In this document: positions 34,787 through 48,129 of the stretch, one piece after another | How the letters are laid out: every line of letters begins with the position of its first letter | Numbering within the stretch: the stretch's first letter is position 1 | Assembly: GCA_022575985.1 (NCBI GenBank) | Contig: JAKSXM010000007.1 | Location: 2,792,501-2,856,500, forward strand | DNA length: 64,000 nucleotides | Direction of reading: 5' to 3' | Source: Anagrus nilaparvatae | Lineage: Eukaryota > Arthropoda > Insecta > Hymenoptera > Mymaridae | Translations under genes and position numbers: made by a program | Notes under the pieces: model-generated | The model's input: the letters and a program-made list of their open reading frames with translations, nothing else | Database searches by the model: none | What the model was told of the DNA's origin: nothing

Positions 34787-37700
34787 TTATTATTATTATT
34801 ATGATTTATTTGTTGAAAATTACAAAATAGTACACTCTTGTTTTACAAAGTCAATTAAATACAATGAAATAAAATAAAATAAATTCTTTTAATAAATTAA
34901 AATTAGTCAACATCAGTAAATATTCTAGTATTTATAAAAAAAAAATTTTTTTTTTGTAAATATAATATAGTACATATAGTAAATATGGTTCATTTATAGT
35001 AAATTTATGTATGTATAATTAGGTAAATAAATATATATATATATAAGTTTAGTGATAATAATACTGTTACAGCAATTAGAGTAAATATAATATGATATAA
35101 TGTAATAGTAAAAGCAACAAATACAGCTTCACCTTAAGGTAATTATTATCAGTCTAAATTTGAAAAGTATACTTTAATACTCTTTTTAAATTGGGAGAAT
35201 GATGGGAGGTAACGTATACAGGGTGGGATGGAATTCCAAAGATTAGCATATTTAACCTGGTAGGATAAAAGGCCAGAATCAGTGGATACTATGGGGATTG
35301 CTAGATCTTTACGAGGTCCTCTCTGTGGCTTATCACTGTGATATGGTTTAAAGAAAGAGAGAAGGAGAGGAGGTTCTTTCATTCTTATAATTCTGTACAT
35401 GATCAGCATGGCAAAGTAATCACGACGAGAGTCATTGCTAAGCCATTTTAGTTTTTTCCTAAAGGGAGTGATTCTTTCACTCCTACCTATTCCAAAAATA
35501 TATCGTATTCCTGAGTTTGCTAACCTCTGTAACTGAGCACGAAGTGAAAAAGATGCATCTGCATAAACTACAGTGCAGTAATCAAGATGAGGGATAATAA
35601 GTGACTCAACTAGTCTCCTACGCAATAACTGGGATGTGCACGATTTGATGAATCTCAAACCAAATAATGCTCTATTTACTTTCTTAGAAACGTGATGGAC
35701 CTGCTGTTTCCAAGACAGAGTGCTGTCTAAAATCACCCCAAGGCTAAGTACTTCATCTACAAAAGGAACTGAATCACCATTTTTATTAATTACTACACTA
35801 GAAACATTAAGTTTCTTAAACAGTCCTATCATATGTGGAGTTCCAAAAACAATAGCTGAAGTCTTTTTTATATTAAGGGACAGTAAGTTAGTTTCAGCCC
35901 ATTCTGATACTTTATTAGCTGAGTTTGATAATAGCTGCAGGCCATGTTGAATTTTATCCGCAGGTATCTGAATGTATATTTGTAGGTCATCAGCATAGAG
36001 AATTCTGATTGTGTGATTATCATTCAAGTAGAGTTTCAGGTCATTCATATAGATGCAAAATAAGAGGGGCCCCAAAACCGAACCCTGTGGTACGCCTATA
36101 TTTATTTCACGTGGGGCTGGGGTTGATGATTTTGAGTAAACACACATCGAGCGACCACAGAGATATGACCAAAACCATTGGAGGGCTGTTTTAGAGAAAC
36201 CGATATCTTGTAATTTCTTTAACAGTCTAGATGGAGATACATTATCAAAGGCCTTCGAGAAGTCAAACTGCACTAATAGGGTGGCTAACTTCTTGTCCTT
36301 ACCTATTCGAATATCATCAGTAAGTTTTATTAAGGCTGTCTGGGTACTATGATGTTTTCTAAAGCCCGTCTGGAATTTGTCCAGAATATTTGATTTAGTC
36401 AAGAAGCCAACCACCTGGTCGTGTGCTAACTTCTCCAAGACCTTTGAGAGGAAACATAACAAAGCTATGGGACGAAAATCAGAAGTGGATGATGGTACAG
36501 AAACCTTTTTTAGGGCTAAGATACGGGATCTCTTCCAGGCCTCTGGAAATATTCCTTGTTTTAATGATGTGTTGAACAGCTTAGTGAGGTGTTTCGCAAT
36601 AGATGGAAGAGCTTTTGCTATGACACTCTGAGGAATGTCATCTTCACCTTTAGCTTGGGAGCTAAAATGGGAAACAGCTAAGATGACATCATTAACTGAG
36701 ACCTCCTGGAAAACAAAGCCCTCTGAAAAAGCTGATGAAATTAAATTAAATGATGTTACTGGATCTTCTGTAGGAGAGAGTGAAATACTGGAAAAGAATG
36801 AATTGAGTTCTTCAGGCAAGAACCCATGTAATGCGTCATTTACTGTAGGCATTAAGCCTAAATTTTTCATTTCCTTCCAGAAATTTTTGTTGGTATCCAG
36901 GGCATTGCATATTCTATTATGCATGTAAGCACAACGCGCAATTTCAGATTTTTCTTCAGCTTGATTCGCAAGGGCTAGATATTCATTTAGAAGATGTCGC
37001 GACCCTGTTCTATGATAACGTCTGCTAGTGGCATCACGTTTTGACATGAGAAGCCTTAGCTCGGTATTAATCCAGGGGCGTGCAATTTTCTTATTATTTA
37101 ATGTTTTTTCAGGAGCCAGTAAATTAATTGCACCTTGTATGTTATCGGTTAATTGTGAAAGAGCTTGCTCAATTTCTAGTTGTTCATTTGACGACGTGAA
37201 GTGTGACCAGTTTTGCTTGCTAAGATAAGAATTAAGATCATGAGGAGTTATTTTGTTGATGGGTTTATAGGTATGCTTTGTATGTGTTTTCAATGGATGA
37301 AAAACATCAATAGTAGCTGTAATGATGTCATGGTTGCTCGGAAATGTCGGAGAAAAACGATCATATGTAATGACTGAATCACTTTCATCTACGTAGATAG
37401 TATCAATCCACGTATTACTAGTTGTGTGATGCGAAGAGCCTGTATTGATTAGCTTAAGACATAACTCACTCATGAGGCCACAGAAAAAACGAGTGTCTGA
37501 ATCATTTGGTTTGAGAATATTTGCATTCCAGTCACCTATAAATACTTTGTGACTGAAATCAGAGGAGGTAGAGCGCATTAATTGAAATAAACGTCTATCA
37601 GATCTGATGGATACATCAGGTGCACGGTACACTAATGAAACCAGGGTGGGAGAGGAGTTTCCTTCCCATACTGAACAGAAAATGTACTCAGGTTTTAAAG

Positions 37701-38046
37701 GCTTACGAGGATTTTCAGTATTGGATTTATACAAAATTTTTGCCTTAAGATGTTCCTTAATATAAAGGAGTATCCCCCCACCTCTAGTATTACGGTCCTA
37801 GCGAATTATGCTGTATCCGGAGACCCAACTTTTAAGCCCTTAGATGAAGATGATGTTGGGAGGGGGGGATTTTTTAGTCAAATTGATGTTTGTGTATTAG
37901 ATAAATTACCAGCAGTGTTAGATGATGTTGACAGTAGAGGGTGTCTATTAGGTACATTTGGTGAAGGACCTACTGCTCCTAAAGAATCTGTAATAGCTGT
38001 TAGGTCAGATACAGTTTTTATTTGATGAGATCGCGAGTCAATTAAA
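34787..38046 (-). mobile_element. Non-LTR retrotransposon (jockey/CR1-like LINE), 5' rearranged
   Basis: Flanked by ATAAGTA on both sides (34780-34786 and 38047-38053), a plausible 7-bp target duplication, with a (AAT)n tail at the low-coordinate end, which is its 3' end. From the 5' side there is a stretch reading SLGAVGPSPNVPNRHPLL and then a stop, like the end of a first ORF. KGLKVGS follows, as at the start of an ORF2, and then an abrupt jump to GYSIIR, a TAG at about 37798-37800, GGGILLYIKEHLKAKILYKSN and the long reverse transcriptase frame. The jump means most of the endonuclease start is deleted. The copy should be immobile by itself. The 3' untranslated part is about 360 bp. Confidence 0.85.
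35149..37734 (-). CDS. LINE ORF2 protein: endonuclease remnant plus reverse transcriptase
   Basis: 861 codons from the first ATG left open; the true frame continues upstream past a TAG near 37798, so the ATG is not the original start. Residues 60-140 hold the end of an apurinic-type endonuclease (IGDWNANI at 66-73, PSNHDII at 132-138). The reverse transcriptase spans about 395-650 with DFRPIALL (419-426), FDFSKAFD (490-497), GVPQGSVLGPLLF (547-559) and the catalytic YADD (580-583). The C-terminal part has RLANSGIRYIFG and MKEPPLL, the latter shared with the fragment at 50955. No RNase H domain is seen. The sequence is GC-richer than its surroundings. The protein would copy its own RNA into target DNA, but without a complete endonuclease it cannot do so alone. 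Confidence 0.85.
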   Translation of the reverse strand: MYKSNTENPRKPLKPEYIFCSVWEGNSSPTLVSLVYRAPDVSIRSDRRLFQLMRSTSSDFSHKVFIGDWNANILKPNDSDTRFFCGLMSELCLKLINTGSSHHTTSNTWIDTIYVDESDSVITYDRFSPTFPSNHDIITATIDVFHPLKTHTKHTYKPINKITPHDLNSYLSKQNWSHFTSSNEQLEIEQALSQLTDNIQGAINLLAPEKTLNNKKIARPWINTELRLLMSKRDATSRRYHRTGSRHLLNEYLALANQAEEKSEIARCAYMHNRICNALDTNKNFWKEMKNLGLMPTVNDALHGFLPEELNSFFSSISLSPTEDPVTSFNLISSAFSEGFVFQEVSVNDVILAVSHFSSQAKGEDDIPQSVIAKALPSIAKHLTKLFNTSLKQGIFPEAWKRSRILALKKVSVPSSTSDFRPIALLCFLSKVLEKLAHDQVVGFLTKSNILDKFQTGFRKHHSTQTALIKLTDDIRIGKDKKLATLLVQFDFSKAFDNVSPSRLLKKLQDIGFSKTALQWFWSYLCGRSMCVYSKSSTPAPREINIGVPQGSVLGPLLFCIYMNDLKLYLNDNHTIRILYADDLQIYIQIPADKIQHGLQLLSNSANKVSEWAETNLLSLNIKKTSAIVFGTPHMIGLFKKLNVSSVVINKNGDSVPFVDEVLSLGVILDSTLSWKQQVHHVSKKVNRALFGLRFIKSCTSQLLRRRLVESLIIPHLDYCTVVYADASFSLRAQLQRLANSGIRYIFGIGRSERITPFRKKLKWLSNDSRRDYFAMLIMYRIIRMKEPPLLLSFFKPYHSDKPQRGPRKDLAIPIVSTDSGLLSYQVKYANLWNSIPPCIRYLPSFSQFKKSIKVYFSNLD

Positions 38047-38053
38047 ATAAGTA

Positions 38054-38540
38054 ATTTTTTGAAAATTTTTGTCTGAAAATTTTTGCCGCCAAAAAATACA
38101 ATAAACGCCAATTTCTTTTTTTTAGGACTTAGTACTTAATTTCTTTCTATGAGAGTACAAATATCTAGAATTATCGATTTTAAAGAATTTCTCCATCTGA
38201 TACTTAAATTTTCAAAATTTTTTTTTTTTTAATTTTTTACATAAATAATTTTTTTTCTTCTTGGTCGTAGTGCTTAATTTTTTTCTATGAAAGAAATATT
38301 ATCTAGAATTATTGTTTTTACTCGATATCTCCAATCTGATTCTTAATTTTTCGAAAATTTTTTATTAAAATTTTTTATATAAAATAATTAAAAATACACC
38401 ATTACTTTTTTTCTTAAAATTTTTTCTCTCAAAATGTTTGTCACCAAAAGATAAAAAAAAGAACTTTCTTATTCTATGTAGACTAAATTTTTTTATATGG
38501 AAGTATTAGTTTTAGAAATATCGTTTTAACACCCATATAT
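38054..38540 (+). repeat. Tail of the dispersed repeat beyond the LINE
   Basis: Several rounds of the theme 'tctatgagagtacaaatat', 'agaattatcg', 'ttctccatctgatact' and 'aatttttcaaaattttt' (about 38120-38220, 38270-38360 and 38440-38540), as in the tails of the copies at 24730 and 34600-34786. Units are about 130-160 bp and diverged. Confidence 0.55.
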
Positions 38541-41500
38541 TAATTTTCCATAATTTATTCCTCAATTTAAAAAGAATAAAAATTATGTAATTATGTCTTT
38601 AAGATATAATTACGCCAGCTACACTAAAAATTTTCCACATGGCAGACATAATTATCATAAAAGAAGATTATGTAAGAGTGTAGAAAAATCTTCTTTTTTT
38701 ATGTAAAGAACCTAATTTTTTTCGATGAGATGTTAAACTATCAGTATCATGAAAAAGATCATTTTCAGTTATTCTTATTTCTTATAACATTATACTTTGT
38801 TAGGTAAAATAGACCATTAAGAAAACATTTTGTTATTACTAATGAGGAACCATAGTGCTAATTACTTGGCAGCATTTTTTTAATTATCATATTGCTACTA
38901 TTTCTGCACGAAAAAAGTTATAATTTAGGAAATGCCTATGACATAAAGTGCTTGTGGGTATAACAGCTGAATTTTTTTCACTGAAACATATTCATGTTTG
39001 TATCCTAGTTTTTTCAGTCGCAAATTCTGGAAAAAATTATGTGCCCATAAATTTTTGAAAAAAAATCTGAAATTATAGCATCTTCGACGATCAAAACAAT
39101 TTCCTATAAAAGTAATTTTCTACAAATTTTTTTCAAATGACCAAAAAAGTTGAAAAAATTTTAAATTTATGCGCGCATATCCTAAATGAGCAAAATTGGA
39201 GTTTTTGAAAATTTTTTAAAATTTTTTTACGTTTTAGATAATTTACAGTCGTTTAAGCAAGAAAAAAAATAAAATACCATTAGATAATAGTGAAATCCCA
39301 CTAGTGGTAAATGAAAAAACTCCACTTGGGACAAACGAGATTCTGCATACAAAAATGAAATTTTCAATAATATTACTTTCAAATGGAGATATTTGTCAAT
39401 GTATTTACACGCATTTTTTACATTGCTGTTTTTTTTATTGTTTATAAAACTTTGAACTACATTAGCTATTAAAATTTGTAGATGTATTCACCCTGGAAGC
39501 TAATTAGCCTCTGAAAATAAACTAAAAATTTATATAGATAAAATAAAGTTTTAACCAAAATCCGACTCCAATTCAAGTAAACTAAAATTTATTTAAAAAA
39601 TAATATTTGTGAAAAAATACACAGAATTAACATATATGAAATATTTTTGCTATTATAGTCTTAACCCCTTTATCAACTTTTATGCCTTTAGTATTTTTAA
39701 AAATGTCAAGTTTCAAGTCAACTTCAACTTCAAGTATCTTTCATGTTAACCTTTTTCGTATAAAAAAACATGCAAACTATTTTCAGATAAAGTGAGCTGT
39801 TGCTCGAATTCATACAATTTCTTGAAAAATCCCATTTCTTAAAAATCTCAATTTAGTCATCTGCTTACAAGTAAATTCCCTTTTTATAGGTACACAAGTT
39901 AGAGTACAGAAATGCAATAGATTTTTGATATAACCTATTTTATACGTTATTATCAATTAAATTTTTTTTTATTTTCTAACTTTCTAAAGCTTTTATAAAA
40001 GTTTAATGAACGATTCAAATAGTTATAACGAACTTGATAACCCAAGAAACGAATATAACAATAATAAATTTAAATATCTATAGCTATACCTATATTAAAA
40101 AGTTCTATACTATAGGTAACTGAAAGCCTGCGAGATCGCTTAATCATCGCGTGAAATCAAATGCAAATCCTCTACTCTTTCAAATATCCGTATATATATT
40201 CTATATTATACTTATACGTGTAACAGATTTTCATGCATGTATATGGAAAAGAGCTTTCAAGACCACTATATATTTATTACGGGTCAGTAGTTTTACTGAT
40301 CTTAGAAATTTCTATATTCCTTATTTATAAAAAACTAATATGAACTCGCAAAGTTTAAATAAAAAATTTTTTGAATAATTTTTTTTTTATTATTAAAACT
40401 ACCCAGATAAACTGCAAATTCTTTACAATGAGTTTCTAAAAGCTTTGAAAAGTATACTCGAAGAATACTTTTAGAAATTTCTTATAAATTTTTAAAGAAG
40501 TTGAAGTTAAAAAATTTTAATAAATTTATAAAATTATTTTTAATAAACTGAAATGAAAAAACTTCAGAATGAAAAAATGTTTTTAGTAGATAATAATTCG
40601 TTAATGAATTAATTAGTTTTAAATACTAGTATCGCTTGAAAAATGACTTAGGTGTTTGCTCTTGTTTGAATTATACTTCTCTTGCAGTTCTAAGTAGTTC
40701 ACCCCTTATTCCAGCTTTTTCAAAAATGTTTTTCAAAATTTAAGATTTAATAATTTTATAAGCAGATTTAAATGCATAATTTTAATCTTTTTAAAAAGTT
40801 GAAAACTAGTGAAAATGCACTTTAAAATACTTGCATTTGACAATAAATAAAATATTAATAGAATAATTAATTATTTGCTTTCCAGAATTACGTATAAAAT
40901 ATAAAATGTATTTTGAAATTACATTTAAATTTAAATTTACAAAATTTTCAAATTTTACCTGGAAACTTTTAATAAGCTTTTACTGATTTATTTCATAAAT
41001 ATTTTACAATTTATTTTCCAGTATTTATTTTTTAACAAATTTTAATATTTTTAAGTACGTAAACTACAAAGGAGTGTTATCACGAAAGTATCTCTAAATA
41101 TTTATTACGTACAGGAATTAGTACGATAAATCATGTATAAAATATCAATCCCTGATAAACTCTCAATACTTGTATGTCAACCATAGAGCTTACAGATAAT
41201 AATTAAAGATAATAGAGCTTACATGTTATCAGATAAGCAATTTATTTTTATGGCCAAAATAAATTCCTTTTATAAATCTAGGTCGTTATTTAATTGTAAC
41301 CTAGATTAATTATTAGCTACCTATATTTAATTAAATTACATTATTCTGGAATAAAGTATTATGCTCTTTAATATTTACTTTTGTGCTTTAGTATTATTCT
41401 GATCATTAACACTGGTATTATAATGGTTACTTCGGGAAAATGAATGAATAAATTCATAAAAGAAAAAAATTGTGCGATAAAAATGCCAAAATGAAATTGT

Positions 41501-42460
41501 AAAAAAAAAAATAAAGGAGTAAGATAATGCATAAAAAGCATTAAAAATTTCATTACAGTAATTTATGCTTTAATCTCATTTTTTTTTAATTGACAATAAA
41601 ATGAAATTATTATCTTGAAAAAATTTTTTAATAATAAAAATCACTCTGATTAATAAAAAAGGTTTGCTGTTTCAAGCTTTATCATTTATAAATATTAATT
41701 ATTAGACTTGATTTCGAAATCTATAAAACAAAATTTTTGCTAATTTCTGATGAGTGTACTAAAATCTGTGCTAAAATTTATCTGACTAGTTTTTTATTGC
41801 AAAATGAATGTAACAGGAGGAAATAGAGGCCTAGGCTAACTCCATCTTAAATCTGATTTTTAATTAAAATTCGAGCGGAAAAAAGACAAAAGAACTACTT
41901 TTTTATAATCAACATCTTAAAAGTTACTTTCAATCAAACATTTTTTTTTTTTATCCATTTTCAGTAAAATTCTAAATTTTTCTTAAACTTAAATTATTTG
42001 ATTGTATAATTAGCTTTGGAACAGGCTTAAAAATAACAATATTCAAAACATATTAAAGTTTTGACTTGCCAATTCAGGTCTTCTTACAAAAAGTATTAGT
42101 ACTAATATGCATCTTAAAAAGTTGATCAATATTTTTCTTTGGAATTAAAATTAGCATACAATACAAGATTTAATCAACCTAATACAGTCAGTGTATAGAT
42201 GAATCGAAATTATACAAAAAAAATATCTTAAATTTTTATTTGCAATAGTTGGAGAATAAAAAATTGGATCTTTCTGATGGTAAAATTATCATTTAATAAA
42301 AAATATATTTATAACTTTTTATTTATTATTCAATTTTTAATAGCAAAATAAAATTAAAATATTTGCTCTACAAAAGAAGCTAATGTTCCTTTTAACTGTA
42401 ATAATTTAATATTACTTAATTTAATTTTTTACAATTTAATTGTAAATGTAACAAATAATT
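38541..42460. other. AT-rich stretch without a recognisable gene
   Basis: No coding exon is supported on either strand. No strong inverted or tandem repeat was seen beyond homopolymer runs. A 61-codon frame at 41368-41553 (minus) is probably chance. Confidence 0.35.
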
Positions 42461-42684
42461 AAGAATATAAAAAGTATTAAGAAATAAAATTTCTTATTTC
42501 CTACTTAGTACATAAATGGTATTTCACTCGAATACATTGAGCGAGATCATCAGTAAGAAACTTAATGTATTTTTCTTATATACCAAAACTCAGCTTGAGT
42601 TGTCTTTGATTTCTTATATACTCTCCCGACTTCATTTCAAATAAGAAATAAGAAATTTTATTTCTTAATACTTTTTATATTCTT
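42461..42684. repeat. Short fold-back repeat with AAGAATATAAAAAGTATTAA arms
   Basis: 'aagaatataaaaagtattaa' (42461-42480) and the following 'gaaataaaatttcttattt' are repeated exactly inverted at about 42645-42684, giving arms of about 40 bp around a 140-bp centre. The centre carries 'cactcgaatacattgagcga' (about 42527), a word found again inverted near 63675 and in altered form near 50890. Confidence 0.8.
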
Positions 42685-43374
42685 ATGAATCTAGTACATG
42701 GAATCAAAATCTAATATATATTTATATATATTTTGTTTTATACAAATAATTAACATAATTCTTATAATTTTTTTGTTCGTTCAATTATCTAAAATCTGTG
42801 TGTCTTAAATTAATCTAATCACCTTATTTAATGGAAAATATTCAATTTTATTCACAGAAAATTTTTTTGTAAATCAAAAAGTCTCATCTATAATTTAGTT
42901 TTTATTATTTACATCCAGATGTCGCTTTTTCTCAAATGAGAAATGTTCTTTATTTAGTATATATAGTTATAAGACAAATCTACAAATTAAAAAATGTGTG
43001 TTTTAAAAATTTTATAATTTTCACACATCGGCAAATACGTTCGATAAAAAATTGAAATAAATAACAAGTACATGAAAAATGATTTGAATATTTCATAGCA
43101 AATTATATTGTGCCATTATATTTGAATAGTTTTTAAAAAACTGATAAAGTTATGTTTTCTTTCATGTAAACTGCATAAAGTACCGTTATAATCAATTTGG
43201 ATTATAGTCAAAAATTTTAATCTTGCAGAATTTGAAGGTCCTTTGAAAGGTCAAGGTACCCATTCTCATTGAGCTCCATGAAAGCTAAAATCATTTTTAC
43301 AGTTTTTACTTGCACTGGACAAAAAGTTAATGTAAATGTTTTGATGACGAGAATAATTTTAGTAAATTCAGTCA

Positions 43375-43952
43375 GGTCGGTAATCTGGTAAGTTCTAGTA
43401 AAAAAAAAACCCTATTTTGTTTTCCAAGATTTCTCAGGGAAAAAACGTTGGATCGAAATTTCCTCTTACAGGAAATTATGTTTTTCAATAATCTCGAGCG
43501 CGCAACTATTATTTTTTGGAAAATTAATAGTTTTTCACAAATATTGGAAAATAAAGTTAAGAGGTATTTTAACAAGCATTTTTGCAGAACACGCGAAAAT
43601 TTAAAAGTTCAGTGTGTTTAAAAGTCACTATAAATTTTTAGTAAAATTCACTAATAAAATTTGTTTATAAAACTAAAACTTCAATTTTTTTAGTAGAATT
43701 TACTAATTTTTTGGTTATATTTGCCAACATTTATTAATTTTTGTTTACTAAATTCGTTGGGGTTAATTTTACTATTGTTTTTTTTGCGTGCCAAAATTAT
43801 TAATTTTTCAACAACAAAAATATTTGCGCGCTCAAGCTTATTTAAAAACAAAATTTTCTATAAAAGGATATTTCGGTCCAATGCTTTCCCACTGAGAAAA
43901 CTTAGAAAAAAAAAATAAGGGTTTTGTACTAGAGCTTACCAGATTATCGACC
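43375..43952. repeat. Older fold-back repeat
   Basis: 'taatctggtaagttctagta' (43381) pairs with the complement of 'actagagcttaccagatta' (43927), then 'aggaaattatgtttttcaat' and 'ctcgagcgcgcaa' pair imperfectly with 'tttataaaaggata' and 'tttgcgcgctcaagc' on the other side (about 43823). Arms are roughly 200 bp and well diverged, so this is older than the elements at 21209 or 61324. Confidence 0.65.
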
Positions 43953-46390
43953 TATATATAGTAGAGCATACGGAATACTCTTAAATTAAAAGTAAAATTT
44001 TGAAAACCAAGCTCTCAAAATAACTCAAAAACCCCAATTTTTTATCCACGTACTTACACATTTATCGATATTTAGCAATAAACTTTTTTTTATTAAATTT
44101 CAAATTTAACTACAAACATTATTATTTATATATAAAAAAAGCAATTTAAAAAATCTATATTAATTCTAACACTTTTTACGTTTTACATGCAAACCCCTCA
44201 GTTAAAAAAAATGTTTAAATAAATAAAAATTTATCGACTCAAATAATTGTAAATAAATTTTTTATTAAATTATCCTACATAAACTAGAATATTTTTTATA
44301 AATAAATAAAATTCATTAAAAGCATAAACTAAAAAAAGCATTCAATTTATTTATTTCATTAACTATGTAACAAGCTTTGTCGTCATGTTAATATTCTAAA
44401 ATAAAATCGTTTTTATTTTAGATTTAAAAAATATATATATATATTTATATTTGTATAAAAAATGTAACATTCACCAGTTCGTATAGACATAAATGACATA
44501 AATGCCTATTTGTATCCGATAAGCTATATAATATAACCTAACCCAACTATAATAACATTTGTAGTTATAACGTCCAATATATATCGGGCGCCAATAATAT
44601 ATTTTCTCATATATGAACATTTGCTCGTGCATGTATTGGCAGATATAGAACAAACGAGTTTGCAGTATTTGAGCCAACATTTCTTCTCTCTTTATTTTTA
44701 CACTTTTCAATATTAAATTTATTGTAATTTCTTGTTTTATATTTAAACGTTTTCAAAATTAAAACTCCAACTTTAAGTAAACTTTTTGCTTTCTTATTAA
44801 ATAATAATGCATTATTTATTTATGCATAAATATTAGCCTAGAACTTATTTTCAAAAAATGCATGTTTTCATGGTATTAAGAAGCAGCCATTACAGGTGCC
44901 AATTCCTACTCTATGGAACAAATCTAGTATAACAATAAGAAGAGCTATGTTTAAAGGTATTGGGATGCAACTTAAATCCTTATGCTCTCAGAATCTTGAA
45001 ATGGTTTTCACGTATAAATTTATCGATTCATGAGATCTGATATTTAAAAATTCTGTACTCAGTAATTTCAATATTAAAAATTATTACTAAACACAGCTCT
45101 CACAAAGTGATAAATATTTGGGTATTTAGTTTGAAAGTCAAGGAGAATGTTATTTGAAGCTCAATCAATATGCGCCACTGTGCACCTGAGAAACTTTTGA
45201 AAAAACGTTGCGGGAGCTTAAATTCAAAAGTATTTAGGCAGAGCGCATCTTCTTACACTTTTAATTCAGATTATTAGTGTGACAGTGCTCTAAGTTTGAC
45301 GCCCCTGATTCGAGGCGAATGCTAAAATGGCTGTATAACCATTATAAACTTACTGTTAAATAAATCCAGAGCTTTTAATTTAACAATTTTTATAGCAAAT
45401 CAAATTTAACAAAGCATTAATTTTAATTGGTTTTCATGAAAATCCATTAAATAAAGCATTAGATAGTATTTTAAGGTTAAATTTTATAATTTAAATTTCG
45501 TAGTAAAATGTAAATTTTTCTTTTAAATAATCGCGAAAATAAGCGACTTTTTAAATTAACTACCAGACTAAATTACATTCTTAACAAAATATTTAAATGA
45601 ATTCTTAAGTAAAGTTTTATAATAATTTATTTTCGAATTTCAAATTTTAAACATAAACATTTATTCAGTTAAACAAAACAATTAAATCTAATTCTATAAA
45701 GTTTTCTAAAAAAAAAAATTAAATTTCTCAAAATCATAATTTATCATTTTAATTCAGAAGACTATTGATTTTATAAAATTTATAAAAAATTGTAAGAAAA
45801 ATTTCTTTTCATATTAATTGAAATTATTGGAATAATCAAGAAACTTTTATTTTTATTGGATATGATATAACATTGAATTTATAGCATTTTTTCTAATTAA
45901 AGAAATTGAAAAATTACTTTCCATATATATTGCGATTATTGTGTTTAAAAACTTTTTAATTAAAAATTGCAAAATTTTTATATACAGCATTAATATTTTC
46001 TTTTATACTTTTTCTATTTTACTTTATGTGCTGCATAAATGCTAACTGCTGTAAAAAATGGGTAGAGCCTAGCGAACTATTTGGTAATATCTAAAATAAA
46101 ATAACTGATTTGTAATCAGAATCTGTTCCTCTATTTAATCTCATTTTAATTGGTCGCACTGATTTCGTCATCCGCGTCATTCATATTTTTTTAATTTCTG
46201 TTGAAAATATTTTTTTAAAAATGACTCAAAAATCAATTTCCGAATACAGAACAGTGCTTGAAATTATATTTTCAAACTTCTTTCTTAGTATTCAAAGCCA
46301 ATTAAGCTCATTCTCTATTTTTTTATGTCAACTTCTAAGTATTTTATTTTGTAAACCAAATTTTGTATTATAATTATATTTTTTAAACCA
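43953..46390. other. AT-rich stretch without a recognisable gene
   Basis: Nothing coding is supported; the 79-codon frame at 44471-44710 (minus) is tyrosine/isoleucine-rich and probably chance. A somewhat GC-richer patch at 45160-45330 is not recognisable. Confidence 0.35.
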
Positions 46391-46550
46391 AAAAATGTTC
46401 AATATTGGAGATGAAATTCCAGACATTCTGTGCAAATCAGAAAATAAAAAAAATTAATTTAAGATTATTTTTTCCTGCAAGCCGAATGTTTACTCGTTGG
46501 AAAACATATTTTATGGGTTCACTTTATGGGGGGGGGGGGGGGCTTATATA
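46391..46550. repeat. 160-bp repeat shared with 56552-56709
   Basis: 'gttcaatattggagatgaaa', 'ccagacattctgtgcaaat', 'cctgcaagccgaatgtt' and 'actcgttggaaaacatattt' occur in the same order and strand at 56552-56709 with few changes. Here the copy ends in a run of about 17 G (near 46529) where the other has 'gatgggaccggggagc'. It sits immediately outside the inner end of the right duplication arm. Confidence 0.8.
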
Positions 46551-48129
46551 AAGATAGGATTTTTTGTCAATTTTCCAAGTAACGCTGTCATGTTACATTT
46601 TGACCAAAATACTTCCGTTTGGTCTCATTTTTTTGTATAAGTACTACCTTTAATTCCCCGTAAATCGCAAGTTCTTTATCACCAATTCTCTCATCGCTAT
46701 ATTTAATAAAGCAAATGTCCATTTAAGGTTCGAATTGAACAATTTTTAAATTGCTGCTCAAATTCTAAGGCTACATTGCTCTTTTTATTTTTTATTTAAA
46801 ATTATTAATTTTTTCAAATAAATGAAATTAACTTTTAACTATAAACATTATTTTTATTTTCAAAGTAATAAATGATTAACTATAAAAGTCATGGATAAAC
46901 GTGCCCTTTTTATTTCAAATTATTGTTTTTTACACCTAATGTAAAATGGCATGAGGTCAATTGTTAATTGTAAATATTTTTTTTTTACTATTCCGTGTTT
47001 TCATGAGTCAAAGAATAATTTTCTTTTTTTACAATAAATATTCATCGTTTAATTTGTGTTGATGAAGTTCGTGGTCAAAGCAACGATGATTCTTACTCAC
47101 TTTCATTAGGACACGTATGATATTTTAAAATAAAAATCGTATTAGTTACTAGTTTTCTTCTGATGTGCTTGAAAGTTTTTCAATTATTTATTAAATACTA
47201 GCAAATGCTTCCATATTGTGAATAAACTTGGAGGAAAAGAAAAGTTTAATTTTTCAATATCTAAATGTTTGTGGATTTTTCTTCTCCAACAGGCAAGTAT
47301 CGTTTGCTTTGAAAATTTTCACTTCTCATTTCTCCAATTTTTTAAACTCCGTAAAGCACAATTTTTTATCACTAATTTATTCACCGTATTAACAATTTTA
47401 AGCCTAAAATGACCAATTTTCATATTGCTGCAAAAATTAAAACTTTTAAATTGTCTTTTTTTTAAGGGTCATTTCTAAGACTTCTCTAGGAAGTTAGTGA
47501 TCGTAAATAGACTTTTTTTAAATATTTTAAATTAGAAATCTTACTTAAAGTAAGAGTCGTTTCCAAAATGAGCCGTTCCCAAAATAGGATAATTTAAAAT
47601 TATTCTATTTTGGAAATGGCTAAAAAAAGAAATAATTAAAATATTTTCGAAAACAGAAGGTCAGTGCGTAATTTTTTAGCTCCAAATAAATTTATTATTT
47701 TTATCCAAAATTTTTATTTGGTCAATAATTTGAAAATTTATTTATTTTTTTTTAATTTTTTTTTTAATCTGCTCCAACGAGACGTGTATAGGTACAACTG
47801 CAAGGTGGCAACATACTTCGAGATATATCCCAAAAATATTAATAATTTAATGTGTAAGCTAGTGGATTAGTTCTTTGTTTTTATTTTAATGTGCACTGTA
47901 AAAATTCTTGTCAATGTATTTACTATCAAGATAGTAAAAATATCAAAATTTCATTATCCAATTATAAAATCACTCACAAATAATTAATTAACTTCTATTT
48001 TTGTTTAGCAGAATTTTAGGCTCTAGACAATTTATATTTTATAATAGTAAATAACTGGACAAAAATGTTTTATTGTGAGTAGACTCCCCTTGTAAATAAA
48101 ATATTCAAAATAAATTTGTGAATATTAAT

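Noticed and set aside
35720..38025. Plus-strand open frames across the LINE
   Set aside because: They are shadows of the minus-strand reverse transcriptase frame.
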